Shown one piece after another: positions 1 to 5,930 of a stretch of DNA of 32,257 bases. Positions within the stretch are counted from its first letter, which is position 1. Every line of letters begins with the position of its first letter. The DNA lies in assembly GCA_025362795.1 (NCBI GenBank), contig JANYFE010000032.1, forward strand, positions 1 to 32,257, written 5' to 3'. Made by a program: the position numbers and the translations under genes. The notes beneath the pieces are model-generated. The model saw nothing but the letters and a program-made list of their open reading frames with translations. It was not told the DNA's origin and made no database searches. This stretch comes from Rhodobacterales bacterium (GTDB lineage Bacteria > Pseudomonadota > Alphaproteobacteria > Rhodobacterales > Rhodobacteraceae).

Positions 1-125
1 GCCTAGGCTGCTGGCCGCGTGACAATGAAGAAGCGCCTCAGGCACCTACGCCCTCCGCGTCAAAGCACCCGTCGATGAACGCCCCCGCCGCACAGAAGGG
101 AAACTATTCCAGCCCGGCAACTAAT

Positions 126-296
126 TCAGCGGCCTGCTAAAGCACGTTCCGCTAGACTCAGCCGCTCCAAGAGAACTAGTACGTCAATCTGCGGGTCCGG
201 CGGGAGTGGGGGCGGCACGAATGCACGCACGATCTCACCCCCTACCGGGGTTTCGATAAAGTGGCCGGCTCTGAGGTTGGAAGTTGATTCGGACAT
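126..296 (-). pseudogene. Fic family protein, N-terminal remnant
   Basis: The 56 residues from the ATG at 296 end in a stop at 126. They resemble the N-terminal segment of Fic-domain AMP-transferases: an RAFVPPPLPPDP stretch followed by a leucine-rich LLERLSLAERALAG helix, which matches the usual 'RAFIPxPLPPDP ... LL..A..ALG' entry of these proteins. The Fic core (HPFxxGNGR) is absent, and the sequence to the left of 126 does not resume the expected protein in any frame I could follow. I read it as the stump of a gene broken by rearrangement. The family resemblance is from memory of the conserved N-terminus and covers few residues, so confidence is moderate. Confidence 0.5.
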
Positions 297-319
297 GCTC
301 CAGTGTGTTGGAGTCACGT

Positions 320-349
320 TATTTAAGCAACTGGCAATCGGCTTAAATA
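320..349. promoter_or_regulatory. AT-rich inverted repeat, possible operator
   Basis: TATTTAAGC (320-328) is repeated inverted as GCTTAAATA (341-349) with a 12-bp spacer, so the half-sites are centred 21 bp apart, about two helical turns. It lies just upstream of the Fic remnant in a patch (about 297-500) that is much more AT-rich than its surroundings. The spacing suits a dimeric repressor. No partner is known. Confidence 0.35.
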
Positions 350-515
350 GTGTTGAAGCTAAGGTAAGCGCTCTTAAACAACGGGCGACACCACGATGCG
401 CGGGCACATTTCTCGCATTTTATTACATAATCTATATTATCGGAGTTTATCTAAATCTTTGTCAATCAACAATAAAACGAAGATACTGCCCTGTCGCTCG
501 CTGTAAGATGGCACC

Positions 516-926
516 TCAAGGCTGACTTAGCCAATTCTCGATCAGAAGGCCTCGTATCCGGCTGAACTCGCGGGTGTTGGCGGTGACCAAGGTAGCGCCC
601 AGCGAATACGCGTGTGCTGCGATCAGAAGATCGTTCGGCCCGATGGGCTTGCCCGCCGCTTCGAGTTCGGCACGTATCCCGCCATACTCGGCATCGGCGG
701 GGACATCGAATGCCAACACCTGGATGCTTCCCAGAATGGCTTCGATGCTGGCGAGCAGCTTGGGAGACCCTTTCCGGGCGCAGCCATAGCGAAGTTCGGC
801 GGCTGTGATGATGCTGACGCAGATGGCTTCCGACCCGACCGTGGCTATGTGGCGCATGACGGGCCCTTGCGGGTTGCGGACCAGATCAGACACGATGTTC
901 GTGTCCAGCATGTAGAGTTGGCTCAC
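516..926 (-). CDS. vapC: VapC-type PIN-domain toxin ribonuclease
   Basis: This is a 136-aa PIN-domain protein, the normal length for VapC toxins, which are Mg-dependent ribonucleases that cut tRNA or other RNA and are held inactive by VapB. The acidic pocket residues are in place: D8 in MLDTNIVSDL, E44 in TAAELRYG, D99 in IGPNDLLIAA, and the VTANTREF strand near residues 114-121. The start is a GTG at 926 that overlaps the vapB stop (GTGA), so the two genes are translationally coupled. An internal ATG six codons in (MLDTN) is a possible alternative. The target RNA cannot be told from sequence. Calling it VapC is secure at family level. Confidence 0.9.
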   Translation of the reverse strand: MSQLYMLDTNIVSDLVRNPQGPVMRHIATVGSEAICVSIITAAELRYGCARKGSPKLLASIEAILGSIQVLAFDVPADAEYGGIRAELEAAGKPIGPNDLLIAAHAYSLGATLVTANTREFSRIRGLLIENWLSQP

Positions 927-1192
927 AGGTCGACCCCGCGCAGGGGCAAGAGGCTGTCGTCGATGTCGGGAAACTGATCCTCAGGTTCAAGTGGCTCAAG
1001 ATCGGCCAACACGGCCAGAAGGCTCCTGCGGCGAACCGGTTCGATGATGAGCCGATCTCCGTCGCGGTGGATCATCACCCGATCCCCCGGCAGTTCGAAG
1101 TCGGCAGGAATGCGAACAGCTTGGCTCTTGTTGTTCCGAAAGAGCTTGGCTTCTCGTCCGGGCAGATGGTCATGTGTGTGGGATTGGGGCAC
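923..1192 (-). CDS. vapB: VapB-type antitoxin (AbrB/MazE-like)
   Basis: The protein is 89 aa, with the swapped-hairpin DNA-binding signature GREAKLFRNNKSQAVRIP (about residues 12-29) followed by FELPGDRVMIHRDGDRLIIEP, typical of VapB. The acidic, proline-rich tail (EPEDQFPDIDDSLLP) is the part expected to fill the VapC active site. The start is a GTG at 1192 with an AGGGA ribosome site about 8 nt upstream. The real start could be a few codons further in, since homologues begin close to GREAKLF. It leads a two-gene operon with the toxin and is expected to autorepress it, probably at the repeats at 1207-1226. Confidence 0.88.
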   Translation of the reverse strand: MPQSHTHDHLPGREAKLFRNNKSQAVRIPADFELPGDRVMIHRDGDRLIIEPVRRRSLLAVLADLEPLEPEDQFPDIDDSLLPLRGVDL

Positions 1193-1206
1193 GGCGGCTT
1201 CCCTTG

Positions 1207-1226
1207 CATATACAGAAACATATACA
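1207..1226. promoter_or_regulatory. Probable VapB operator
   Basis: CATATACA occurs twice (1207-1214 and 1219-1226) in direct orientation with a 12-bp period, 15 bp upstream of the vapB start. Each copy is itself close to palindromic. AT-rich repeats of this sort right before vapB fit autoregulation by the VapBC complex. This is inferred from position and symmetry. Confidence 0.45.
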
Positions 1227-1260
1227 AGTTGGCTTTGCAGATTTCAAGGGGCACCGGCGT

Positions 1261-1560
1261 CTAGCCCAAGGGGAACAAAATCGCCTCGACGTCCATGGCG
1301 CCGTTCAGGATGTGCAGGACGGTGACCCTGTCCGCGCCGATCCGGTAGAAGATCAGATAGCGGCCGTGTACGCGGCGACGGATGCCGTGCTGTTCATAGC
1401 GCGGGACCATGGGCCAGGCCTCGGGCATATCCGCCAAATCAAGGCAGGACCGGGCAAGTTCCCGCACAAAACTCAGGGCGCGCGCCGGGTTGTCGCGCGC
1501 GATATAGTCGCCGATGCTTTCCAGGTCCGCTTCGGCTGCGGCCGTGAGTTCAACAATCAT
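1261..1560 (-). CDS. parE: ParE/RelE-superfamily toxin
   Basis: This 99-aa protein has the ParE fold signature: MIVELTAAAEADLESIGDYIARDNPARALSFV at the start, then the GIRRRVHGRYLIFYRIGADRVTVLHILNG strands, where the basic GRYLIFYRI segment is diagnostic. Characterised ParE toxins inhibit DNA gyrase; RelE relatives cut mRNA on ribosomes. The sequence is closer to ParE, as there is no obvious RelE catalytic set. The ATG at 1560 overlaps the stop of the antitoxin (ATGA). Not to be confused with the topoisomerase IV gene, also called parE, at 11,224. Confidence 0.85.
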   Translation of the reverse strand: MIVELTAAAEADLESIGDYIARDNPARALSFVRELARSCLDLADMPEAWPMVPRYEQHGIRRRVHGRYLIFYRIGADRVTVLHILNGAMDVEAILFPLG

Positions 1561-1814
1561 TTCGCCGATCGACCGGTAGCCTGATACTTGGCCTCAAGCC
1601 GCGCAAAGACGTCCACCGCCAGACTGACGCGTCCGGCTTCTGCATCGGCAAGGCCGCGTGCGATGGACTGGTCCAGCACGGACAAACGGGCCTCGCGTTC
1701 CTGGATCAGGCGGATTCCCTCGCGCAGCACTTCGCTTTTCGAGTTATAGCGACCCGCCTCCACCAGCGAGGTGACGAACGTTTCGAGTTGCGGGCCAAGG
1801 TCAGCGCTGATCAT
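1557..1814 (-). CDS. parD: ParD-type ribbon-helix-helix antitoxin
   Basis: From the ATG at 1814 the protein is 85 aa: MISADLGPQLETFVTSLVEAGRYNSKSEVLREGIRLI, a ribbon-helix-helix DNA-binding domain, then a charged helix that should wrap the toxin. I chose this start because GGAG lies 6 nt upstream (GGAGACTGTG before ATG); two in-frame ATGs further upstream (1826 and 1868) would give a non-homologous N-terminus, and the second falls inside the operator. It is the first gene of the pair and overlaps the toxin by 4 bp. Confidence 0.88.
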   Translation of the reverse strand: MISADLGPQLETFVTSLVEAGRYNSKSEVLREGIRLIQEREARLSVLDQSIARGLADAEAGRVSLAVDVFARLEAKYQATGRSAK

Positions 1815-1851
1815 CACAGTCTCCATCAGGACTGCAATGAATATGGCGGAT

Positions 1852-1868
1852 TTGATAACTATTATCAA
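1852..1868. promoter_or_regulatory. Probable ParD operator palindrome
   Basis: TTGATAA (1852-1858), spacer CTA, TTATCAA (1862-1868) form a perfect 17-bp palindrome. It sits 38 bp upstream of the chosen parD start and is far more AT-rich than its surroundings. RHH antitoxins bind such short symmetric sites to autorepress. Position and symmetry are seen; binding is inferred. Confidence 0.6.
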
Positions 1869-1891
1869 GCAGGCGCCGTTGGTTTCTAAAC

Positions 1892-2125
1892 TCAGGCGGC
1901 GATCCCATACCCACGCCGTTCCTTTCCTCGGACCAGAAGTGAAGCCGCCGCTTCCGCTGAACAGATCGACGGATGGGAGGCCATCCGGTACTGCCCCCTG
2001 CTCCCAATCCGACCCCAGCGGCGTTCAACTGTGACCTGCCCAAAGAGATCGGGCAGCACCTCGACCCGGTAGAACCGGGCCATGTTCTGGTCGGGATCGA
2101 TGCGATGGAGCAGTTGGCAGGACAT
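1892..2125 (-). CDS. WGR domain-containing protein
   Basis: This is a 77-aa protein consisting of little more than a WGR domain: MARFYRVEVLPDLFGQVTVERRWGRIGSRGQ (with the name-giving W-G-R) and a C-terminal K-x2-RGY segment. WGR modules occur in PARPs, in MolR-like regulators and as single-domain plasmid proteins, and can bind nucleic acid. A role here is not known. The start at 2125 is chosen for a GGAGG site 5 nt upstream; an upstream in-frame codon at 2200 has no such support. It lies in the minus-strand stack with parDE and vapBC but is not translationally coupled to them. Confidence 0.78.
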   Translation of the reverse strand: MSCQLLHRIDPDQNMARFYRVEVLPDLFGQVTVERRWGRIGSRGQYRMASHPSICSAEAAASLLVRGKERRGYGIAA

Positions 2126-2204
2126 CAGAACCTCCGGACGGAAGGATGAACGTGCAGCCTCGCCCTGTCCAATCAGAAATCTGAATCGATGCGGGGCCAC
2201 CGAT

Positions 2205-2402
2205 TCAGGATGCTGATACCTCGCCTTCCCCTCTGCCGACAGCCTCGATCCACATCACCCCGAGGATGGTTTTTGGATCGACGTGCCAGACCATCGTCAG
2301 GCTTCCGCCTTCATCGCGGTAGCGTTCTCCCACCAGCGAGGGGCTATCTGCATCCTTGACCCAGACCCGCGCATCTAGGCTGATCGTATTTTCATCGGAC
2401 AT
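2205..2402 (-). CDS. Hypothetical small protein, 65 aa
   Basis: I do not recognise this protein. From the ATG at 2402, which has GGAGG 7 nt upstream, it encodes 65 residues: an acidic start (MSDENTISLDARVWVKDADS), a GERYRDEGGSLTMVWHVDPKTILGVMWIEA middle that could form beta strands, and a short serine- and glycine-rich end. There is no signal peptide or membrane segment. It lies 79 bp upstream of the WGR gene on the same strand and diverges from the secreted-protein gene at 2527, sharing the palindromic region 2465-2480. Confidence 0.55.
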   Translation of the reverse strand: MSDENTISLDARVWVKDADSPSLVGERYRDEGGSLTMVWHVDPKTILGVMWIEAVGRGEGEVSAS

Positions 2403-2464
2403 GACCGGGCCTCCAGCGGAAAATCTCATGCCACGCGGTGGACAGCACTGTCACCAAAACATAT

Positions 2465-2480
2465 CTATCGCTACCGATAG
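2465..2480. promoter_or_regulatory. Palindrome between divergent genes
   Basis: CTATCG (2465-2470), CTAC, CGATAG (2475-2480) form a 16-bp inverted repeat in an AT-rich pocket between the start at 2402 (minus) and the start at 2527 (plus). It is a plausible operator controlling one or both genes. No known regulator matches it. Confidence 0.35.
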
Positions 2481-2526
2481 TGGTGATATGATGTCGCCGC
2501 GCCAAGTTCAGAAGGATTCCCTGTCG

Positions 2527-2952
2527 ATGCATGTCCTGTCTCCCGCTCTCTGCGCGTTGGCGTTGATTTTTGTTACTGGTCCGGCCCTGGCACTCGACAG
2601 TTGGACGGCGACCACGGTGCGCGGTCTTCCCACCTTCAGCCTCACCCAAGGCGAAGGGTCCGTCCGCATCGTCTGTGACCCGGATCGCGTTTTTGGTCCG
2701 ACGCCGAATGGCGCGGTGATCGTGACCTTGCCCAAGGACAAGGCGCCTGCGACCGTGGTATTTCTCGCCAAGACCGGCGAGCAGGCCCGTCTGGCCATTG
2801 CGAACGGCAGTGCCGCGCAGGCCAAGGCCGATGCCGCGGAATGGGCCAAGATGGTGGAGATCCTGCGCAAGGGCGGGGCCTTCGCGGTGGTCTCTGCCCA
2901 GGACAGCCTGAGCTTCGAGACGGCACCGCTGCCGGAACTCGCCTGCGAGTGA
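2527..2952 (+). CDS. Secreted (periplasmic) hypothetical protein
   Basis: The 141-aa product begins with a clear Sec signal peptide: MHVLSPALCALALIFVTGPA with an ALA|LDS cleavage site near residue 22. The mature part (about 119 aa) has two cysteines, one in VRIVCDPDRV and one in the C-terminal LPELACE, that could form a disulfide. It is predicted to be a small alpha/beta domain; no known family was recognised. The start at 2527 follows AGAAGGA by 10 nt, and longer in-frame starts would put 57 or fewer non-conserved residues before the signal peptide. It lies just beyond the end of the convergent virC2-like gene. Confidence 0.6.
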   Translation: MHVLSPALCALALIFVTGPALALDSWTATTVRGLPTFSLTQGEGSVRIVCDPDRVFGPTPNGAVIVTLPKDKAPATVVFLAKTGEQARLAIANGSAAQAKADAAEWAKMVEILRKGGAFAVVSAQDSLSFETAPLPELACE

Positions 2953-2992
2953 TCCTTGGCGCATCCTCATGTCGCTTTTGCATGTGCGATAT

Positions 2993-3652
2993 TCACCCGG
3001 CCCGGCGCGCCATGACCAGGCGCGCCACTACCGTTGTGAAATAGGCGCCGACGACCGTGGCCCGGGGTAACACGCACCATGGATCCCCCAAAGCGCGGTG
3101 CATGGCTTCCAGCGCAGTCGGCCTAACATAGACCGTCATCGGATCGCCCACGACCCTGGTACCCTCGGTCCGCTTCGCAAAGGCTCGGGCGTCTGCAGCC
3201 AAAAGTGCTACATCGTCTTCACCCGCCAACTCACGCAGGCGCTCGCGTGCTTCACACCCCATGGCGCGCAGAACATATTCCACCGTGACGGCTTCCCGCC
3301 CGGCGATGGCTACAATGTCTGTGTCCAGAGCCAATGGCACCCGGTAGAGCACGCCCAGCTTGATCTTCGCGCCCTTTGCTGCGGGCCCCGCTACCGGCGG
3401 CATCGGCGGTACCCCATTGGCATCCTCTTCCCTCTTTCCGGGGTTTTCCGCTGTGTTTGCCATAGCTGACGTTTGACGCAGCTCGAGTCGCTCGGCCTCT
3501 GCCCCTGTTCCGGGTGTTTCTCCGCGACGTTCAGCCAACAGGCGTGACTGAGCCTCTCGCGACGAGCGGATTCGCGCCGCAGCATTTTGCTGCCCGGGCT
3601 CCTCTGCCGCCGGTGAGGGAGCCACACGCGGAGGAATGCGAAAGCGGCTCAA
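2993..3652 (-). CDS. virC2: VirC2-like DNA-transfer accessory protein
   Basis: The protein is 219 aa, against about 200 aa for Agrobacterium VirC2. The first 95 residues are low-complexity, Ala/Glu/Arg-rich and probably disordered. The rest has two tandem ribbon-helix-helix-like units, about residues 98-142 (KLGVLYRVPLALDTDIVAIA...) and 170-215 (DPMTVYVRPTALEAMHRALG...), the arrangement known for VirC2. VirC2 with VirC1 binds DNA near the nick site and boosts relaxosome activity. Its start is TTG at 3652, overlapping the virC1-like stop (TTGA); an internal ATG at 3463 is an alternative. Assignment rests on this fold pattern plus the neighbour, not on strong sequence identity. Confidence 0.65.
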   Translation of the reverse strand: MSRFRIPPRVAPSPAAEEPGQQNAAARIRSSREAQSRLLAERRGETPGTGAEAERLELRQTSAMANTAENPGKREEDANGVPPMPPVAGPAAKGAKIKLGVLYRVPLALDTDIVAIAGREAVTVEYVLRAMGCEARERLRELAGEDDVALLAADARAFAKRTEGTRVVGDPMTVYVRPTALEAMHRALGDPWCVLPRATVVGAYFTTVVARLVMARRAG

Positions 3653-4413
3653 TCGAGAGTCACCGCGTCAACCCCAGCGAGGATCAGCCGCGCGACCTCG
3701 AGCTGGCGGTTAATCGCGTCCGCGATCAGCCTGCCGCCTGGGGCGCGGGCATTTGCCGCCGCCGCCGGGCCCAGGGGTCCGTGGAAGCCCATCTGTTCGA
3801 GGATCTTCGAATGCGGGACGATCACGTCGAGGTGGTCGAGGCGCAGGATTTCCATCAGCACATCCTGATCGCGCTTGGGCAGAAGGCTCAGGCCGCCTTC
3901 CCGGGTGGCGGCATCAATGATCTTCGGACCGGCATCCATCACCAGAACCCGCACTGCGGGGAAGCGTTCGCCCCGGGCAATCGAGGCGCGCAGATCGTCC
4001 ATCCAGAGGACGGCGCGGTGGGTCATCTCCCATTCGGCGAAGACCGGCCGTGCCGGGATCAGCACCAGGTCCGAGATCAGGCAGAAGTCCTCGGTATCGG
4101 TATGGGTGCCCGGCCTTGTGTCGATGACCACCTGATCGACGCCCCGCGCCTCTTCCGCTTCAAGGAGTGTCAGCAGCCCTTCCACGGTCTCAGGCGGCGA
4201 CAGGATGGAGAGGGCTTCGGGCCATGCGGGCTTTTTGACGGCTTCCCAGGCGGCGAGTTCAAAGCTGTCGCGCCAGCGGCCGAGTTGCGCGTTCACATCG
4301 CCGTCGATCAGCGTGATGCGTCGTCCGGCGTCGAGGGCGGCTGAGGCCAGAAGCATGGCCGTGGTGGTCTTGCCGCTGCCACCCTTGGTCTGAACGATGG
4401 TAACAACTTGCAT
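3649..4413 (-). CDS. virC1: VirC1/ParA-family ATPase
   Basis: This 254-aa MinD/ParA-type ATPase has the deviant Walker A KGGSGKTT (residues 10-17), a LIDGDVNAQLGRWRD segment and a DQVVIDTRPGTHT Walker B region. Starting MQVVTIVQTKGGSGKTT and lacking an N-terminal DNA-binding extension, it is closer to VirC1 than to plasmid-partition ParA. VirC1 recruits the processed DNA and relaxosome to the cell pole and the coupling protein. The pairing with a two-RHH protein and the placement opposite mobC–relaxase support a transfer role over partition. No parB or centromere-like gene follows. A partition role is not excluded. Confidence 0.72.
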   Translation of the reverse strand: MQVVTIVQTKGGSGKTTTAMLLASAALDAGRRITLIDGDVNAQLGRWRDSFELAAWEAVKKPAWPEALSILSPPETVEGLLTLLEAEEARGVDQVVIDTRPGTHTDTEDFCLISDLVLIPARPVFAEWEMTHRAVLWMDDLRASIARGERFPAVRVLVMDAGPKIIDAATREGGLSLLPKRDQDVLMEILRLDHLDVIVPHSKILEQMGFHGPLGPAAAANARAPGGRLIADAINRQLEVARLILAGVDAVTLD

Positions 4414-4723
4414 GCAACCGACCCTTCGAAATCACTACGCCGTCTCAAAACCGGGCCGCGCCAACGCGGCCCAAAATCCAACCCGCCGGACTCTGAGCAT
4501 AGGTTCCGAAGCCTTTGGTCAGGCTTGGAATTTCTTCAGTTTCCGGGCCGTCCTTTAGCCACAGGGTTGTGAGAACGTCAAATGCCTTATGCCTCGGGTT
4601 GTGCTAAGGCTGCCTAACCCTTCAACTTTCCTAAAGAATTTATGGGAGCAACCTTACGTTGCACGCGGAGCACCTCGCCCCGTCTTCAGGGATAGGCTCG
4701 GCAATCAGCCTTTCGGCACTGTC

Positions 4724-4897
4724 GCCTGTTTGCATGTTTGCCTGTACGCACGGAAAACCGAGTGCCCGATGGCCCGTATGCAGGGATGGCGACTTGGCCA
4801 TCCGCCACTCCGCAAGACTGAGCGGATGGCGCGCGGCTCGGTGATGCCCCTGCCTGCCCGACCGGTTGCCTGTCTGCATATCCGCCTGTCTGCCTGT
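4724..4897 (+). repeat. Iteron-like GCCTGT repeats, 16-bp period
   Basis: GCCTGT occurs at 4724 and 4740 (16 bp apart), and again at 4868, 4884 and 4892, with a variant GCCTGC at 4852, so the second cluster is phased 16, 16 and 8 bp. The units at 4724 and 4868 share the pattern GCCTGTyTGCATrTyy. Such short phased repeats are typical of protein-binding arrays in oriT or replication regions. MobC, VirC1 or VirC2 are the natural candidate binders. Confidence 0.5.
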
Positions 4898-5087
4898 TCG
4901 CTCGTGTGAAGGGACAACGCCACGTCGAAGGGGCTTAGTGCTGCCATTGCTTGATCTCGCAACCTCTTGCGCCTGCGGGACGCAAAGGCGCCGCCAGAGC
5001 CCGTGGCACGCTCCACCCTTTCTCCGTCCCGGAAATCTCCCGACGCCGACCGCCTGACGAGCCGTCTGCATTGATGCATCCCCGCGC

Positions 5088-5099
5088 ATCCTGATCCTG
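5088..5099. other. Candidate nick core: tandem ATCCTG
   Basis: ATCCTG occurs back to back at 5088-5093 and 5094-5099, preceded by C at 5087. The MOBP nick consensus (RP4, Ti borders and oriT) is YATCCTG with cleavage after the G. The first copy matches the YATCCTG part (CATCCTG), but the base after it is A rather than a pyrimidine. It lies 261 bp before mobC. A six-base match is weak alone; position and the divergent Dtr genes raise it. Confidence 0.35.
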
Positions 5100-5204
5100 G
5101 AACGTCACGTAATATCAATGCGCTCGCGTTTCAGCGGAGGCCTTGCGGCCGGGCGCAGGGGTTTCTGTCGGCGGGCCAGCCGCCGACCCCTGACGCCATA
5201 TGGA

Positions 5205-5274
5205 GTCCTCACCGGCTGTCCAGTTTCCGCGCGCGGGCTCCTCTTTGGAGGAGCGGAAACCGGCCGGTGAGGAC
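5205..5274. repeat. 70-bp nested inverted repeat
   Basis: Three pairs of perfect arms are nested: GTCCTCACCGGC (5205-5216) with GCCGGTGAGGAC (5263-5274), GTTTCCGC (5223-5230) with GCGGAAAC (5253-5260), and GCTCCTC (5237-5243) with GAGGAGC (5248-5254) around a TTTG loop. The inner two overlap by 2 nt, so they compete or share bases. No T-run follows on either strand, which argues against a simple terminator. It lies 86 bp upstream of mobC and could be a relaxosome-binding structure, a single-strand hairpin used in termination of transfer, or an mRNA leader structure. Confidence 0.6.
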
Positions 5275-5360
5275 GGTTGGCAGGAACGGTATTGTGTGGT
5301 ACATGATGCGTGGTGATGCCGATAGTGGTGTTACGATACGAATAATGGTTCAATGACATC

Positions 5361-5930
5361 ATGCCCCACCGCCGCCTCTCCCGGGACGAGATTGCCTTCG
5401 CTGAAGCCCGGTTGGCGGCTGGCGAGAGCGTGGCCACGGTGTCATCCGCCATGGGACGCTCTCGTCAGGCACTTGCCCGCATCAAGGGGGCGATGGACCG
5501 CAGCCAGTCCCGGCGGCTCGATGTGAAGCTGAACCTCCGGGTGACCGAGGAGGAGCGGGCGGCCTTTCAGGCGGTCGCCGAGGCAAATGGTTTGACGGTT
5601 TCCGAGGCAGTCCGGCATCTGGTCAGACAGGCAAGTGGCCTTCTGGCTTTGCAGGCAGATGAGTTGGCGGGCATCGCAGCGGCCCGGCGTGAACTCTCGG
5701 CGGTGGGCAGCAATCTCAATCAGCTCGCCCGGCTCGGGGCCTCTGGCAAACTGGCATGGAAGTCGGGCGACAGCGCCTTGGTCCGCAAGGTCGCAGCACG
5801 GGTCGATGACCTGTCCGAAAGTCTGGTCACCCTCTTCGCAGCGCTTGGTAGCCATCAGGCGCTGAAGCTTGAAGATGGCACCGCTGTCCTCAGCGCTGCT
5901 TCGGTTCCCGGGACGGGGGAAGGGCTGTGA
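5361..5930 (+). CDS. mobC: MobC/VirD1-like relaxosome accessory protein
   Basis: The 189-aa protein starts with a helix-turn-helix-like segment (residues 5-42, RLSRDEIAFAEARLAAGESVATVSSAMGRS in pieces), then a ribbon-helix-helix (about 53-92, LDVKLNLRVTEEERAAFQAVAE) and the MobC signature ELSAVGSNLNQLAR (111-124). Such proteins bind oriT, melt the DNA around the nick site and help the relaxase; they often repress the mob operon too. Its GTGA overlap with the relaxase gene shows coupled translation. The N-terminal HTH is an extra over minimal MobC proteins. The gene starts at the first ATG after the intergenic region. Confidence 0.82.
   Translation: MPHRRLSRDEIAFAEARLAAGESVATVSSAMGRSRQALARIKGAMDRSQSRRLDVKLNLRVTEEERAAFQAVAEANGLTVSEAVRHLVRQASGLLALQADELAGIAAARRELSAVGSNLNQLARLGASGKLAWKSGDSALVRKVAARVDDLSESLVTLFAALGSHQALKLEDGTAVLSAASVPGTGEGL

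Larger units (their letters stand above)
4414..5360. other. Intergenic region, candidate origin of transfer
   Basis: These 947 bp separate the leftward virC genes from the rightward mobC–relaxase genes and hold no convincing gene. Features from left to right: a 6-bp inverted repeat AAGCCT/AGGCTT near 4511; GCCTGT repeats at 16-bp spacing (4724-4745 and 4852-4897); a 9-bp inverted repeat GCCATCCGC (4797-4805)/GCGGATGGC (4822-4830); two tandem ATCCTG cores (5088-5099); and a nested inverted repeat (5205-5274). MOBP relaxases, VirD2 included, nick at YATCCTG-type cores, and oriT sites usually sit beside the relaxase operon with flanking repeats. The region fits that description. The nick site is inferred. 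Confidence 0.55.

Noticed and set aside
3514-4344. 276-codon plus-strand frame
   Set aside because: Shadow of the VirC1-like ATPase, whose Walker A motif is clear on the minus strand.
3649-4413. Plasmid partition ParA
   Set aside because: No parB or centromere repeats follow, the N-terminus lacks the partition-type extension, and the neighbours are transfer genes. VirC1 fits better, although the family overlap leaves some doubt.
4640-5118. Overlapping minus-strand frames in the intergenic region
   Set aside because: They arise over the GCCTGT repeats (hence repeated MQTG words) and lack ribosome sites or any family likeness.
2474-5330. 12-bp word CCGATAGTGGTG shared by 2474-2485 and 5319-5330
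   Set aside because: Several tens of chance 12-mer matches are expected within 32 kb, and the contexts do not align beyond it.
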